NCBI RefSeq assembly: GCF_008364685.1
Contig: NZ_VTTL01000009.1
Location: 186,001-250,000 of the forward strand
Source: Xanthobacter oligotrophicus
GTDB lineage: Bacteria; Pseudomonadota; Alphaproteobacteria; Rhizobiales; Xanthobacteraceae
Length of the DNA stretch: 64,000 bases
Reading direction: 5' to 3'
Position numbers and translations under genes: made by a program
The notes under the pieces: generated by a model
The model's database searches: none
The model's input: only the letters and a program-made list of their open reading frames with translations
Told to the model about the DNA's origin: nothing
Shown: positions 54,347-62,105 of the stretch, in pieces
Layout: each line of letters starts with the position of its first letter
Numbering within the stretch: the stretch's first letter is position 1

Positions 54347-54973
54347 ATGCGCATCTATGGCATGAACGGGTCGGGCAATTGCTGGAAGGCGGCGCAGATT
54401 CTCAGCCTTACCGGCCATGCCTTCGAGTGGGTGGAGACTTCGAGCGGCGCCGCCGGCACCCGCTCGCCGGACTTTCTCGCCCTCAATCCCATCGGCAAGG
54501 TCCCCGTCGTCGTGCTGGATGACGGGACGGCGCTGCGGGAAAGCAACGCCATCCTGCTGCACTTCGCCGAAGGCACGCCGTGGCTGCCGCCGCCCGGCCT
54601 TCGGCGCACCCGCGTGCACGAGTGGCTGTTCTTCGAGCAGTACAGCCACGAGCCCCATATCGCTGTGGCGCGCTATCTGAAATCGTGGCTGCGGCAGGCG
54701 CATCTCCACGAGGCGCGGCTGGCCGATTGTGCCATCCGCGGTGCCGCCGCGCTGGATGTCATGGAGCAGCATCTCGCGGGCCAGCCATGGCTGGCGGGGG
54801 AGGGGCCGACCATCGCCGACCTCGCCTTGTTCGCCTACACCCATCGCGCCGAGGAGGCGGATTTCGACCTCACGCAGTGGCCGGCGGTGCTCGCCTGGGT
54901 GGAGCGGGTTGCCGCATTGCCGGGCATCAGCGTCATCCCGCCGCTCGACGAGATCCTGCCCCGCGCAAGTTGA
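54347..54973 (+). CDS. Glutathione S-transferase family protein
   Basis: A 208-residue protein with an N-terminal thioredoxin-like domain (MRIYGMNGSGNCWKAAQILSLTG, NPIGKVPVVVLDDGTALRESNAIL) and a C-terminal helical domain (GEGPTIADLALFAYTHRAEE). The Ser/Asn-rich SGNCWK loop would activate glutathione. It lies between the binding-protein and ATPase genes, so it is probably co-transcribed and may act on the imported compound or on products of the oxidoreductase encoded downstream. Confidence 0.88.
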   Translation: MRIYGMNGSGNCWKAAQILSLTGHAFEWVETSSGAAGTRSPDFLALNPIGKVPVVVLDDGTALRESNAILLHFAEGTPWLPPPGLRRTRVHEWLFFEQYSHEPHIAVARYLKSWLRQAHLHEARLADCAIRGAAALDVMEQHLAGQPWLAGEGPTIADLALFAYTHRAEEADFDLTQWPAVLAWVERVAALPGISVIPPLDEILPRAS

Positions 54974-55018
54974 CGATGGCGGCTGCACAGGCCGCTTCAG
55001 ATCCGAAAGGCACGTCGC

Positions 55019-55801
55019 GTGATCGCCCTCGACAACGTGACCCTCACCTATCCCGGCCGCACCGGTCCGGTGACGGCGCTGGCCGGCACCTCGCTCCATG
55101 TGCGGCGGGGCGAGTTCGCCGCTGTGGTGGGGCCGTCCGGCTGCGGCAAGTCCACGCTCATGAAGCTGGTGACGGGGCTCATCCGCCCCACCTCCGGTAC
55201 CGTGGCGGTGGAGGGCAAGCCCGTCACTGGCCCGGTGAAGCTCGCCGGCATGGCGTTCCAGAATGCCAACTTGCTGCCGTGGCGCACCGTGCTCGCCAAT
55301 GTGATGCTGCCGCTGGAGATCGTGCCGCCCTACCGCCAGCGCTTCTCCCGCGACAAGGCCGTGTTCCAGGACAAGGCCATGGCGCTGCTCAACGTGGTGG
55401 GCCTCGGCGCCTTCGCGGATCGCTTTCCGTGGGAGATGTCCGGCGGCATGCAGCAGCGCGCCTCCCTGTGCCGCGCCCTCATCCACGAGCCGGCGCTGTT
55501 GATGCTGGACGAGCCGTTCGCAGCGCTGGACGCCTTCACCCGCGAGGAATTGTGGTGCGTGCTGCGCGACCTCTGGCAGAAGCTCGGCTTCACGGTGATC
55601 CTGGTGACCCACGACCTGCGTGAGGCCGGCTTCCTCGCCGACACCATCCATGTGATGAGCGCGCGGCCCGGCCGCATCGTGGAGACGCGGGCGGTGGATT
55701 TCCCGCGCCCGCGGGAGCTGGATGTCTGCTACACGCCTGACTTCACCGAACTGGTGCACGAGCTGCGCGGCAAGATTGCCGAAGCGCGGCAGGCGGCGTG
55801 A
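55019..55801 (+). CDS. ABC transporter ATP-binding protein (NitT/TauT family)
   Basis: A 260-residue ATPase driving import through the permease encoded at 56855. The GTG at 55019 is the only fitting start (VIALDNVTLTYPG). Walker A is GPSGCGKST at residues 38-46, the Q-loop is FQNANLLPWRTV, the signature is MSGGMQQR, Walker B is LLMLDEPFAALD and the switch His is in VTHDLREA. SsuB/TauB/ThiZ-type sequence style fits the NMT1-type binding protein. Confidence 0.93.
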   Translation: MIALDNVTLTYPGRTGPVTALAGTSLHVRRGEFAAVVGPSGCGKSTLMKLVTGLIRPTSGTVAVEGKPVTGPVKLAGMAFQNANLLPWRTVLANVMLPLEIVPPYRQRFSRDKAVFQDKAMALLNVVGLGAFADRFPWEMSGGMQQRASLCRALIHEPALLMLDEPFAALDAFTREELWCVLRDLWQKLGFTVILVTHDLREAGFLADTIHVMSARPGRIVETRAVDFPRPRELDVCYTPDFTELVHELRGKIAEARQAA

Positions 55802-55985
55802 CGGTGGCGCATCTTGCTCGTCTCAACAATACGGCCCCCGAGGCCTCGGGGTGGCCTGTTGCCCATCGATGCCGGCCGTCGTTTCATGGGCCCGCTCCGG
55901 CCGCAATGGCGCCGGCAGGGACGCTGGCCCCGGCGCGCGACCCCTGCGACGGCCCCTCCCGTCCGTCCGGATGCACGGAGGCCCC

Positions 55986-56810
55986 ATGAGCGATCTTTCC
56001 CTCTCCGCCTATTTCAGCCGCATCGGCTACACTGGCACGCCGCGTCCGAACCTCTCCACGCTCACCGAGCTTCAGGCACTGCACGTGCGCGCCATCCCGT
56101 TCGAGGGGCTCGACCCGCTGGTCGGGTGCCCGGTGAAGCTCGACCTTCCGGTGATCGAGGCCAAGCTGGTCACCAGCCGGCGCGGCGGCTACTGCTTCGA
56201 GCACAGTGTGCTGTTCAAGTCCGTGCTGGAGCAGATCGGCTTTGCCGTAACCGGACTGACGGGGCGGGTGCGCTGGATGTCGCAGCCGGATAGTCCGCTC
56301 AGCCCTCGCGAGCACATGCTCCTCAGTGTGGCGGTGGAGGGCGTGACGCGCCTCGTGGACGTGGGCTTCGGCGCCTGTCTCATCGACGAGCCCTTGCGCT
56401 TCGTGACCGATGTGGAGCAGCCCACGGCACTGGGCACGTTCCGCCTGAGCGCGGCCGATGGCCTGTTTTATCTGGCGGCACGCCAGCCGGCGGGCTGGCG
56501 CACCATGTACGTGTTCGATCTGGTGCCGCAGATCCATGCCGACTACGAGCTCGGCAATTGGTATACGTCGACGAGCCCCAACGTCCCGTTCGTCCACATC
56601 CTGATCCTTGAGCGCCTGTCGGACGATCGGCGCCACAAGATCATCGCGGACCGTTACATCATCGAGGGTCGCGACGGCGAGCGGCTGGAAGAGCACCCCA
56701 TCGAGAATGCGGACCAACTGGCGCGATTGCTGGACGATGTCTTCGGCATTTCCCCGCCGGTCCCGGCGGCTGACCTGTTTGCCCGCGTCGCGGGTGCGCC
56801 ACGCGCGTGA
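55986..56810 (+). CDS. nat: Arylamine N-acetyltransferase
   Basis: A 274-residue cytoplasmic enzyme moving acetyl from acetyl-CoA to aromatic amines or hydrazines. The complete catalytic triad is visible: Cys70 in RRGGYCFEH, His110 in SPREHMLL and Asp125 in RLVDVGFG. IPFEGLDPL is the usual N-terminal motif. The length is normal. It lies inside the transporter operon, between the ATPase and permease genes, which is unusual and suggests a role in handling the imported molecule. Confidence 0.93.
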   Translation: MSDLSLSAYFSRIGYTGTPRPNLSTLTELQALHVRAIPFEGLDPLVGCPVKLDLPVIEAKLVTSRRGGYCFEHSVLFKSVLEQIGFAVTGLTGRVRWMSQPDSPLSPREHMLLSVAVEGVTRLVDVGFGACLIDEPLRFVTDVEQPTALGTFRLSAADGLFYLAARQPAGWRTMYVFDLVPQIHADYELGNWYTSTSPNVPFVHILILERLSDDRRHKIIADRYIIEGRDGERLEEHPIENADQLARLLDDVFGISPPVPAADLFARVAGAPRA

Positions 56811-56854
56811 GCCGACACCCGGCCGCCAGACATGAAGGAGCGATGTGAGGCGAC

Positions 56855-57625
56855 ATGAAATTCTCCGCAGAAGACCTCGCCCCCGTCGCCTTCACCGTGG
56901 GCCTGTTCGTGATCTGGGAGGCGGCCTGCCGCCTGTTCAGGATCGACACCTTCATCCTGCCCGCGCCGACGGACATCTTCGCCGCCATGGGAAAATACTG
57001 GTGGCCGCTGCTGAAGAATTCCTTCGTCACCCTTTGGACCACCATGGCCGGCTTTGCCATCGCGGTGGTGTTCGGCATCGCTTTGGGCATGGTGGTGGGC
57101 TGGTCGCGCACCATCTATCGCGGGCTTTATCCGGTGATGATCGGGTTCAACTCGGTGCCCAAGGTGGCCGTGGTGCCCATTCTCATCATGTGGTTCGGCA
57201 TCGGCGAGATCCCGGCCATCCTCACCGCCTTCCTCATCTCCTTCTTCCCCATCGTGGTGAATGTGGCCACTGGCCTTGCCACCACCGAGCCGGAGCTGGA
57301 AGACGTGCTGCGGGCGCTGGGCGCCTCCAAGCTCGACATCATGCGCAAGGTGGGAATCCCGCGCACCGGGCCCTATCTGTTCGGGGCGCTTAAGGTGGGC
57401 ATCACGCTCGCCTTTGTCGGGGCGGTGGTGTCGGAGACCATCGGCGCCAATGCGGGGGTGGGGCATCTCATGGTGCAGGCGGGCTCCAACTTCCAGATGT
57501 CGCTGGTGTTTGCCGGTCTGTTGGCGCTCGCGGTGGAGGGCATCCTCATGTACGCCATCTTCGCCGCCTTCGAGCGCCGCATGGTGGCCTGGGCGTTCCG
57601 CTCCTCCACCGGCGCGGGAGGCTGA
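56855..57625 (+). CDS. ABC transporter permease (NitT/TauT family)
   Basis: A 256-residue inner-membrane protein with about six helices. The ATPase-contact loop reads EPELEDVLRALGASKLDIMRKVGIPRTGPYLFGALKVG, the EAA motif of this family, and MWFGIGEIP precedes it. It forms the channel for the importer with the ATPase at 55019. Its stop lies four bases before the xdhA start. Confidence 0.93.
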   Translation: MKFSAEDLAPVAFTVGLFVIWEAACRLFRIDTFILPAPTDIFAAMGKYWWPLLKNSFVTLWTTMAGFAIAVVFGIALGMVVGWSRTIYRGLYPVMIGFNSVPKVAVVPILIMWFGIGEIPAILTAFLISFFPIVVNVATGLATTEPELEDVLRALGASKLDIMRKVGIPRTGPYLFGALKVGITLAFVGAVVSETIGANAGVGHLMVQAGSNFQMSLVFAGLLALAVEGILMYAIFAAFERRMVAWAFRSSTGAGG

Positions 57626-57629
57626 TCGG

Positions 57630-59042
57630 GTGGCCATAGCCTTCCTGCTGAACGGCGAGAGCGTGCGGGAGGCCGCCGCCGCCCCCTCCATGACCGTGCT
57701 CGACTATCTGCGCACCCGCCGCCACCTCACCGGCACCAAGGAAGGCTGCGCGGAGGGCGATTGCGGCGCCTGCACCATCGCCGTCGGCCGGGCGGAGGGG
57801 GAGGGCGTGCTCTGGCAGGCGGCCAATGCCTGCCTCATGCTGCTGTCGCAGCTCGACGGCGCGCTGGTGAAGACGGTGGAGGGGCTGTCTCAGGGCGATG
57901 CACTCCATCCGGTCCAGCAGATGCTTGCCGAGAGCGATGGCACCCAGTGCGGCTTCTGCACGCCGGGCATCGTCATGTCGCTCTACGTGCTCCAGCAGGA
58001 CGGCGCGCCGGACGATGCCGCCATCCACGAGGCGTTGGCGGGCAACCTGTGCCGCTGCACCGGCTATCGCCCCATCGTGGATGCCGCCCGCGCCCTCTGC
58101 GCCGCGCCGTCCGAGCAGCAACCCGTCGAGCCGGCCGTTGTCGCGCCGCCATCGAGCACCGCCCATGGAGCGGCGGGCGAACTGCATCTGTTCCCGGACA
58201 ATCTGGCCGATCTCGTCGCCCTGCGCGCCACCCATCCCGAGGCGGTGCTGATCGCGGGGGCGACCGATCTTGGCCTCATTCCCTCCAAGCAGCGGCGGGG
58301 CTTTCCCCTCGCCATTTCCACCAGCCGCGTGGCCGAGCTGAAGCGCATCGCGCGGGAAGAGGACGCCCTCGTCCTCGGTGCGGCGGTGACTTATGCGGAT
58401 GCGCTCGCTCCCGTAGGGGCGGCCTTCCCGGCCTTTGGCGCGCTCATCCGGCGCATCGGCTCCCGGCAGATCCGGGCGCTGGGCACTTTCGGCGGCAACC
58501 TCGGCACCGCCTCGCCGGTGGGCGATACGCTGCCGGTGCTTCTTGCCCTCGACGCGCAGGTGGAACTGGCCGGCCCCTCCGGATCCCGCTGGATGAAGGT
58601 GGATGATTTTCTCACCGGCTATCGCGCCACGGCACTCGGGCCAGGCGAGGTGATCGCGGCGCTGCGCCTGCCATACCTTGCGGCGGGCGAGCAGCTCTAC
58701 GTCTGGAAGCTCTCGAAGCGCCACGACCAAGACATCTCCACCGTGCTCGCCGCCTTCCGGGTGCGGATCGCGGATGGCGCTCTGGTGTCGCTCCATACGG
58801 CCTTCGGCGGCATGGCTGAGCGGGCGAAGCGGGCGCGGGCGCTGGAAGCCACCCTCACCGGCGCTCTGTGGGCCGAGGCCGCGCCCGAGGGCATCGAGGC
58901 GGCGCTCGCCTCCGATTTCGCCCCGCTCTCCGATCACCGCGCCAGCGCGACCTATCGGCGGGCGGCGGCGACCAATCTGGTGCGGCGGCTGCATCTTGCC
59001 ACCACGCGACCGGATCTGGCGCTGGAGGTCCACACTTTATGA
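57630..59042 (+). CDS. xdhA: Xanthine dehydrogenase iron-sulfur/FAD subunit
   Basis: A 470-residue subunit. The GTG at 57630 has GGGAGG eight bases upstream. The N-terminal [2Fe-2S] domain has GTKEGCAEGDCGACTIAV, and the second cluster domain has QCGFCTPGIV and LCRCTGYRPI. After residue 175 an FAD domain follows (HPEAVLIAGATDLGL, FGGNLGTASPVGD). Electrons pass from the molybdenum subunit through the clusters to FAD and NAD+. It overlaps xdhB by four bases (ATGA). Confidence 0.92.
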   Translation: MAIAFLLNGESVREAAAAPSMTVLDYLRTRRHLTGTKEGCAEGDCGACTIAVGRAEGEGVLWQAANACLMLLSQLDGALVKTVEGLSQGDALHPVQQMLAESDGTQCGFCTPGIVMSLYVLQQDGAPDDAAIHEALAGNLCRCTGYRPIVDAARALCAAPSEQQPVEPAVVAPPSSTAHGAAGELHLFPDNLADLVALRATHPEAVLIAGATDLGLIPSKQRRGFPLAISTSRVAELKRIAREEDALVLGAAVTYADALAPVGAAFPAFGALIRRIGSRQIRALGTFGGNLGTASPVGDTLPVLLALDAQVELAGPSGSRWMKVDDFLTGYRATALGPGEVIAALRLPYLAAGEQLYVWKLSKRHDQDISTVLAAFRVRIADGALVSLHTAFGGMAERAKRARALEATLTGALWAEAAPEGIEAALASDFAPLSDHRASATYRRAAATNLVRRLHLATTRPDLALEVHTL

Positions 59043-61333
59043 GCCGCGTGGTCCACGCCCCCGCCCGCCACGAGAGCGCCGGCGCCCATGTGAGCGGGCG
59101 CGCGCTCTATCTCGACGACATGCCCGAGCCCCCCGGCCTGCTCCACGGCGCGCTGGTGTTGAGCCCGCATCCCCATGCGCGCATCGTCTCCATGGATCTC
59201 TCCGCCGCCCGTGCCTTGCCCGGCGTGGTGGCGGTGGCGGCCGGCGATGTGCCCGGCGTCAACGACATCGCCCCCATCCGCTCGGGGGAGCCGATGCTGG
59301 CGCAGGGCGTGGTCGAATATGTGGGCCATCCCGTGGCGGCCGTGGCCGCGCCGACACTGGATGAAGCCCGCGCCGCCGCCGCGCTGGTGAAGATCGAATA
59401 CGAACTGCTGCCCGCGCTCCTCGCCCTCGACGACGCCCTCGCCGCCGGCGCCCGCGTCGCGCCCGACCAACTGGTGGGCCGGGGCGACGTGGATGCCGCC
59501 CTCGCCGCCGCGCTCCACCGCATCACCGGGGAGGTGCACTGCGGCGGGCAGGACCATTTCTATCTCGAAGGCCAGATCGCCATCGCCGTGCCGGGGGAGG
59601 ACCGCGACATGCAGGTCTATTCCTCCACCCAGCATCCCACCGAGGCGCAGCATGGGGTCGCCCATGTGCTCGGCCTGCCGTTCGCCGCCGTCACCGTGGA
59701 GGTGCGGCGCATGGGCGGGGCGTTCGGCGGCAAGGAGAGCCAAGCCACCATCATCGCCGCCATCGCCGCGCTGCTGGCCCACCACGCCCGCAGGCCGGTG
59801 AAGCTGCGCCTGCCCCGCGACGTGGACATGGAAGCCACCGGCAAGCGCCACCCCTTCCGCATCCGCTGGGACGCGGGCTTCGACGGCGAGGGCCGCCTCG
59901 CCGGCCTCGACCTGGAGCTGGCCGCCGATTGCGGGAACGTGGCGGACCTCTCCCCGGCGGTTGTCTCGCGCGCGCTCTGCCATGCGGACAATTGCTATTT
60001 CATCCCGGTGGCGCGCTATCGCGGCCTGCTGGTGAAGACCAACACCGTCTCCAACACCGCCTTCCGCGGCTTCGGCGCGCCGCAGGGCATGCTCGCCAGC
60101 GAGGCGGTGATGGAGGCCATCGCCCGCCATCTGGGCCTGCCCATCGAGGAGGTGCGGGCGGCTAATTTCTACGGCGACGCGCCGCGCAACATCACCCCCT
60201 ACGGGCAGGAGGTGGAGGACAACATCATCGCCGAAGTGGTGGCCGAGCTTGACGGAAGGACGGACCTTGCCGCGTGGCGGCGTGACATCGCGGCCTTCAA
60301 CGGGGCAAGCCCGGTGATCCGCAAGGGCCTCGCCACCATGCCCATCAAGTTCGGCGTGTCCTTCAATCTCACCACCCTGAACCAGGCCGGGGCGCTGGTG
60401 CACGTCTATACCGACGGCTCGGTGCACCTGAACCACGGCGGCACGGAGATGGGGCAGGGCCTGTTCGTGAAAGTGGCGCAGGTGGTGGCGGACGCGTTCG
60501 GCATTCCGCTCGACCATGTGCGGGTCTCGGCCACCAGCACCGCCAAGGTGCCCAACACCTCGCCCACCGCCGCCTCCTCCGGCTCCGACCTCAACGGCAT
60601 GGCGGCGCTGATCGCGGCAAAGGAGATCCGTGGCCGCATGGCCGGCGTTGTGGGCACCCGTTTCGGTGTGCCGGCCGAGGAAGTGGTATTCGCCGATGGG
60701 CGGGTCAGCGCGGGCAACCAGAGCCTCTCCTTCGGCGAGGCGGCCAAGCTGGCGTGGCAGGAGCGGGTACAGCTCTCCGCCGCCGGTTTCTACAAGACGC
60801 CGAAGATCCATTTCGACCTCGCCACCGCGCAGGGCCGGCCCTTCTACTATTATACCTATGGCGCGGCGGCGGCCGAGGTGGCGGTGGATACGCTCACCGG
60901 CGAGGTGCGGGTGCTGCGGGCCGAGATCGTGCAGGATTGCGGGCGCTCCCTGAACCCGGCCATCGATCTCGGACAGGTGGAGGGCGCCTTCGTGCAGGGG
61001 CTCGGCTGGCTCACCTGCGAGGAACTGAAATGGACTGCCGAGGGCCGCCTCGCCACGCGCGGCCCCTCCACCTATAAGATCCCCGGCTCCCGCGACGTGC
61101 CGCCCGATTTCCGCGTCCACCTCATGGATCGGCCCAACCGGGAGGAGACGGTGCTGCGCTCCAAGGCGGTGGGCGAGCCGCCCCTGATGCTGGCGATTTC
61201 GGCCTGGCTCGCTATCCGTGAAGCCATCGCCAGCCTTGGCGGGGAAGGGCCCATCCGCCTCGATGCGCCGGCGACGCCGGAGCGGGTGCTGGCGGCGGTG
61301 GCGGTTCGCCGGGGGCATGCCGGGGCCGGATAA
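59039..61333 (+). CDS. xdhB: Xanthine dehydrogenase molybdopterin subunit
   Basis: A 764-residue molybdenum-cofactor subunit that hydroxylates hypoxanthine and xanthine. The ATG at 59039 overlaps the xdhA stop. Family motifs are GGQDHFYLEGQ, RRMGGAFGGKESQ, NTVSNTAFRGFGAPQGM, and the catalytic Glu in KAVGEPPLMLAIS near the end. TGKRHPFRIRW is the XdhB style and separates it from CO or aldehyde dehydrogenases. The cofactor-insertion gene xdhC is not next to it, at least inside this window. Confidence 0.92.
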   Translation: MSRVVHAPARHESAGAHVSGRALYLDDMPEPPGLLHGALVLSPHPHARIVSMDLSAARALPGVVAVAAGDVPGVNDIAPIRSGEPMLAQGVVEYVGHPVAAVAAPTLDEARAAAALVKIEYELLPALLALDDALAAGARVAPDQLVGRGDVDAALAAALHRITGEVHCGGQDHFYLEGQIAIAVPGEDRDMQVYSSTQHPTEAQHGVAHVLGLPFAAVTVEVRRMGGAFGGKESQATIIAAIAALLAHHARRPVKLRLPRDVDMEATGKRHPFRIRWDAGFDGEGRLAGLDLELAADCGNVADLSPAVVSRALCHADNCYFIPVARYRGLLVKTNTVSNTAFRGFGAPQGMLASEAVMEAIARHLGLPIEEVRAANFYGDAPRNITPYGQEVEDNIIAEVVAELDGRTDLAAWRRDIAAFNGASPVIRKGLATMPIKFGVSFNLTTLNQAGALVHVYTDGSVHLNHGGTEMGQGLFVKVAQVVADAFGIPLDHVRVSATSTAKVPNTSPTAASSGSDLNGMAALIAAKEIRGRMAGVVGTRFGVPAEEVVFADGRVSAGNQSLSFGEAAKLAWQERVQLSAAGFYKTPKIHFDLATAQGRPFYYYTYGAAAAEVAVDTLTGEVRVLRAEIVQDCGRSLNPAIDLGQVEGAFVQGLGWLTCEELKWTAEGRLATRGPSTYKIPGSRDVPPDFRVHLMDRPNREETVLRSKAVGEPPLMLAISAWLAIREAIASLGGEGPIRLDAPATPERVLAAVAVRRGHAGAG

Positions 61334-61442
61334 CCCTCGGGCAGGCACGATTCCCGTTGCCTCCTGCGCCCCGCGTCGGATATCTCCCCCAACGCCCCGC
61401 GCCACAGGCCGGCGAGAGGACGCGACGCAAAGGACGAAACAG

Positions 61443-61994
61443 ATGGCGCTTTCCGATCTGCTCCCCGCCTTCCGCCTGTCCGGGATGTCCGCGCTGGTCG
61501 TGTCGGCCGTCGCGTTCGCCGTGCCCGCCGCCGCCCAGACCGCCGCTGCGCCCTCCACCGATGCCCCGCCCACCGTGACCCGCTCGGTCCACGACGACTG
61601 GACGGTGCGGTGCCAGGGCGAGGCCGAGAAGCGCGTCTGCGAGGCGGTGCAGACCCTTCAGCCCACCGGCGGCTCGGGCATCCTCGCCCATATCGCCGTG
61701 CGGGCGGACAAAGGCGGCCCGGTCCGTCTTATCGTCCTGACCCCGCCCGGCGTGTGGCTGCCCACGAACGTGGCCCTCAAGGTTGCGGGCGTCACCGACG
61801 TGGTGCTCACCTTCAAGCGCTGCGGCCAGTTCTGCGTCGCCTCCACCGAGCTGGGCAAGGACCAGCTTGCGGCGCTGAAGGCCAGCTCCGGCGCCGGCGA
61901 CCTGGTGTTCGAGGACGGCTCCCGCCATCCCATCGTGCTGCCTTTGTCCTTCAAGGGCCTTGGCGCGGCCATGGAAGCCAGCCTCAAGGGCTGA
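61443..61994 (+). CDS. IalB-family exported protein
   Basis: A 183-residue protein from the ATG at 61443 (AAGGACG upstream). A signal peptide (SGMSALVVSAVAFAVPAAAQ) is followed by an invasion-associated locus B domain with HDDWTVRCQGEAEKRVCEAVQTL and FKRCGQFCVAS; the four cysteines are typical and probably form disulfides. IalB was named for Bartonella invasion of erythrocytes, but the family is widespread in free-living relatives and its function is unknown there. It is convergent with the AsmA-family gene. Confidence 0.88.
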   Translation: MALSDLLPAFRLSGMSALVVSAVAFAVPAAAQTAAAPSTDAPPTVTRSVHDDWTVRCQGEAEKRVCEAVQTLQPTGGSGILAHIAVRADKGGPVRLIVLTPPGVWLPTNVALKVAGVTDVVLTFKRCGQFCVASTELGKDQLAALKASSGAGDLVFEDGSRHPIVLPLSFKGLGAAMEASLKG

Positions 61995-62105
61995 AGCGGC
62001 TTTCTCTGCCTGCGGAGACGCACAAGCCCGCTCAGGTTGAGCCGGGAGCCCGTATCACGTTCATGAAGAGGGGCTGGAGGGAGGCGCCGTGACGGTGCCG
62101 TCGCC

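Noticed and set aside
58952-61573. 873-codon minus-strand open frame opposite xdhB
   Set aside because: It is a GC-rich antisense shadow of xdhB with no domain features.
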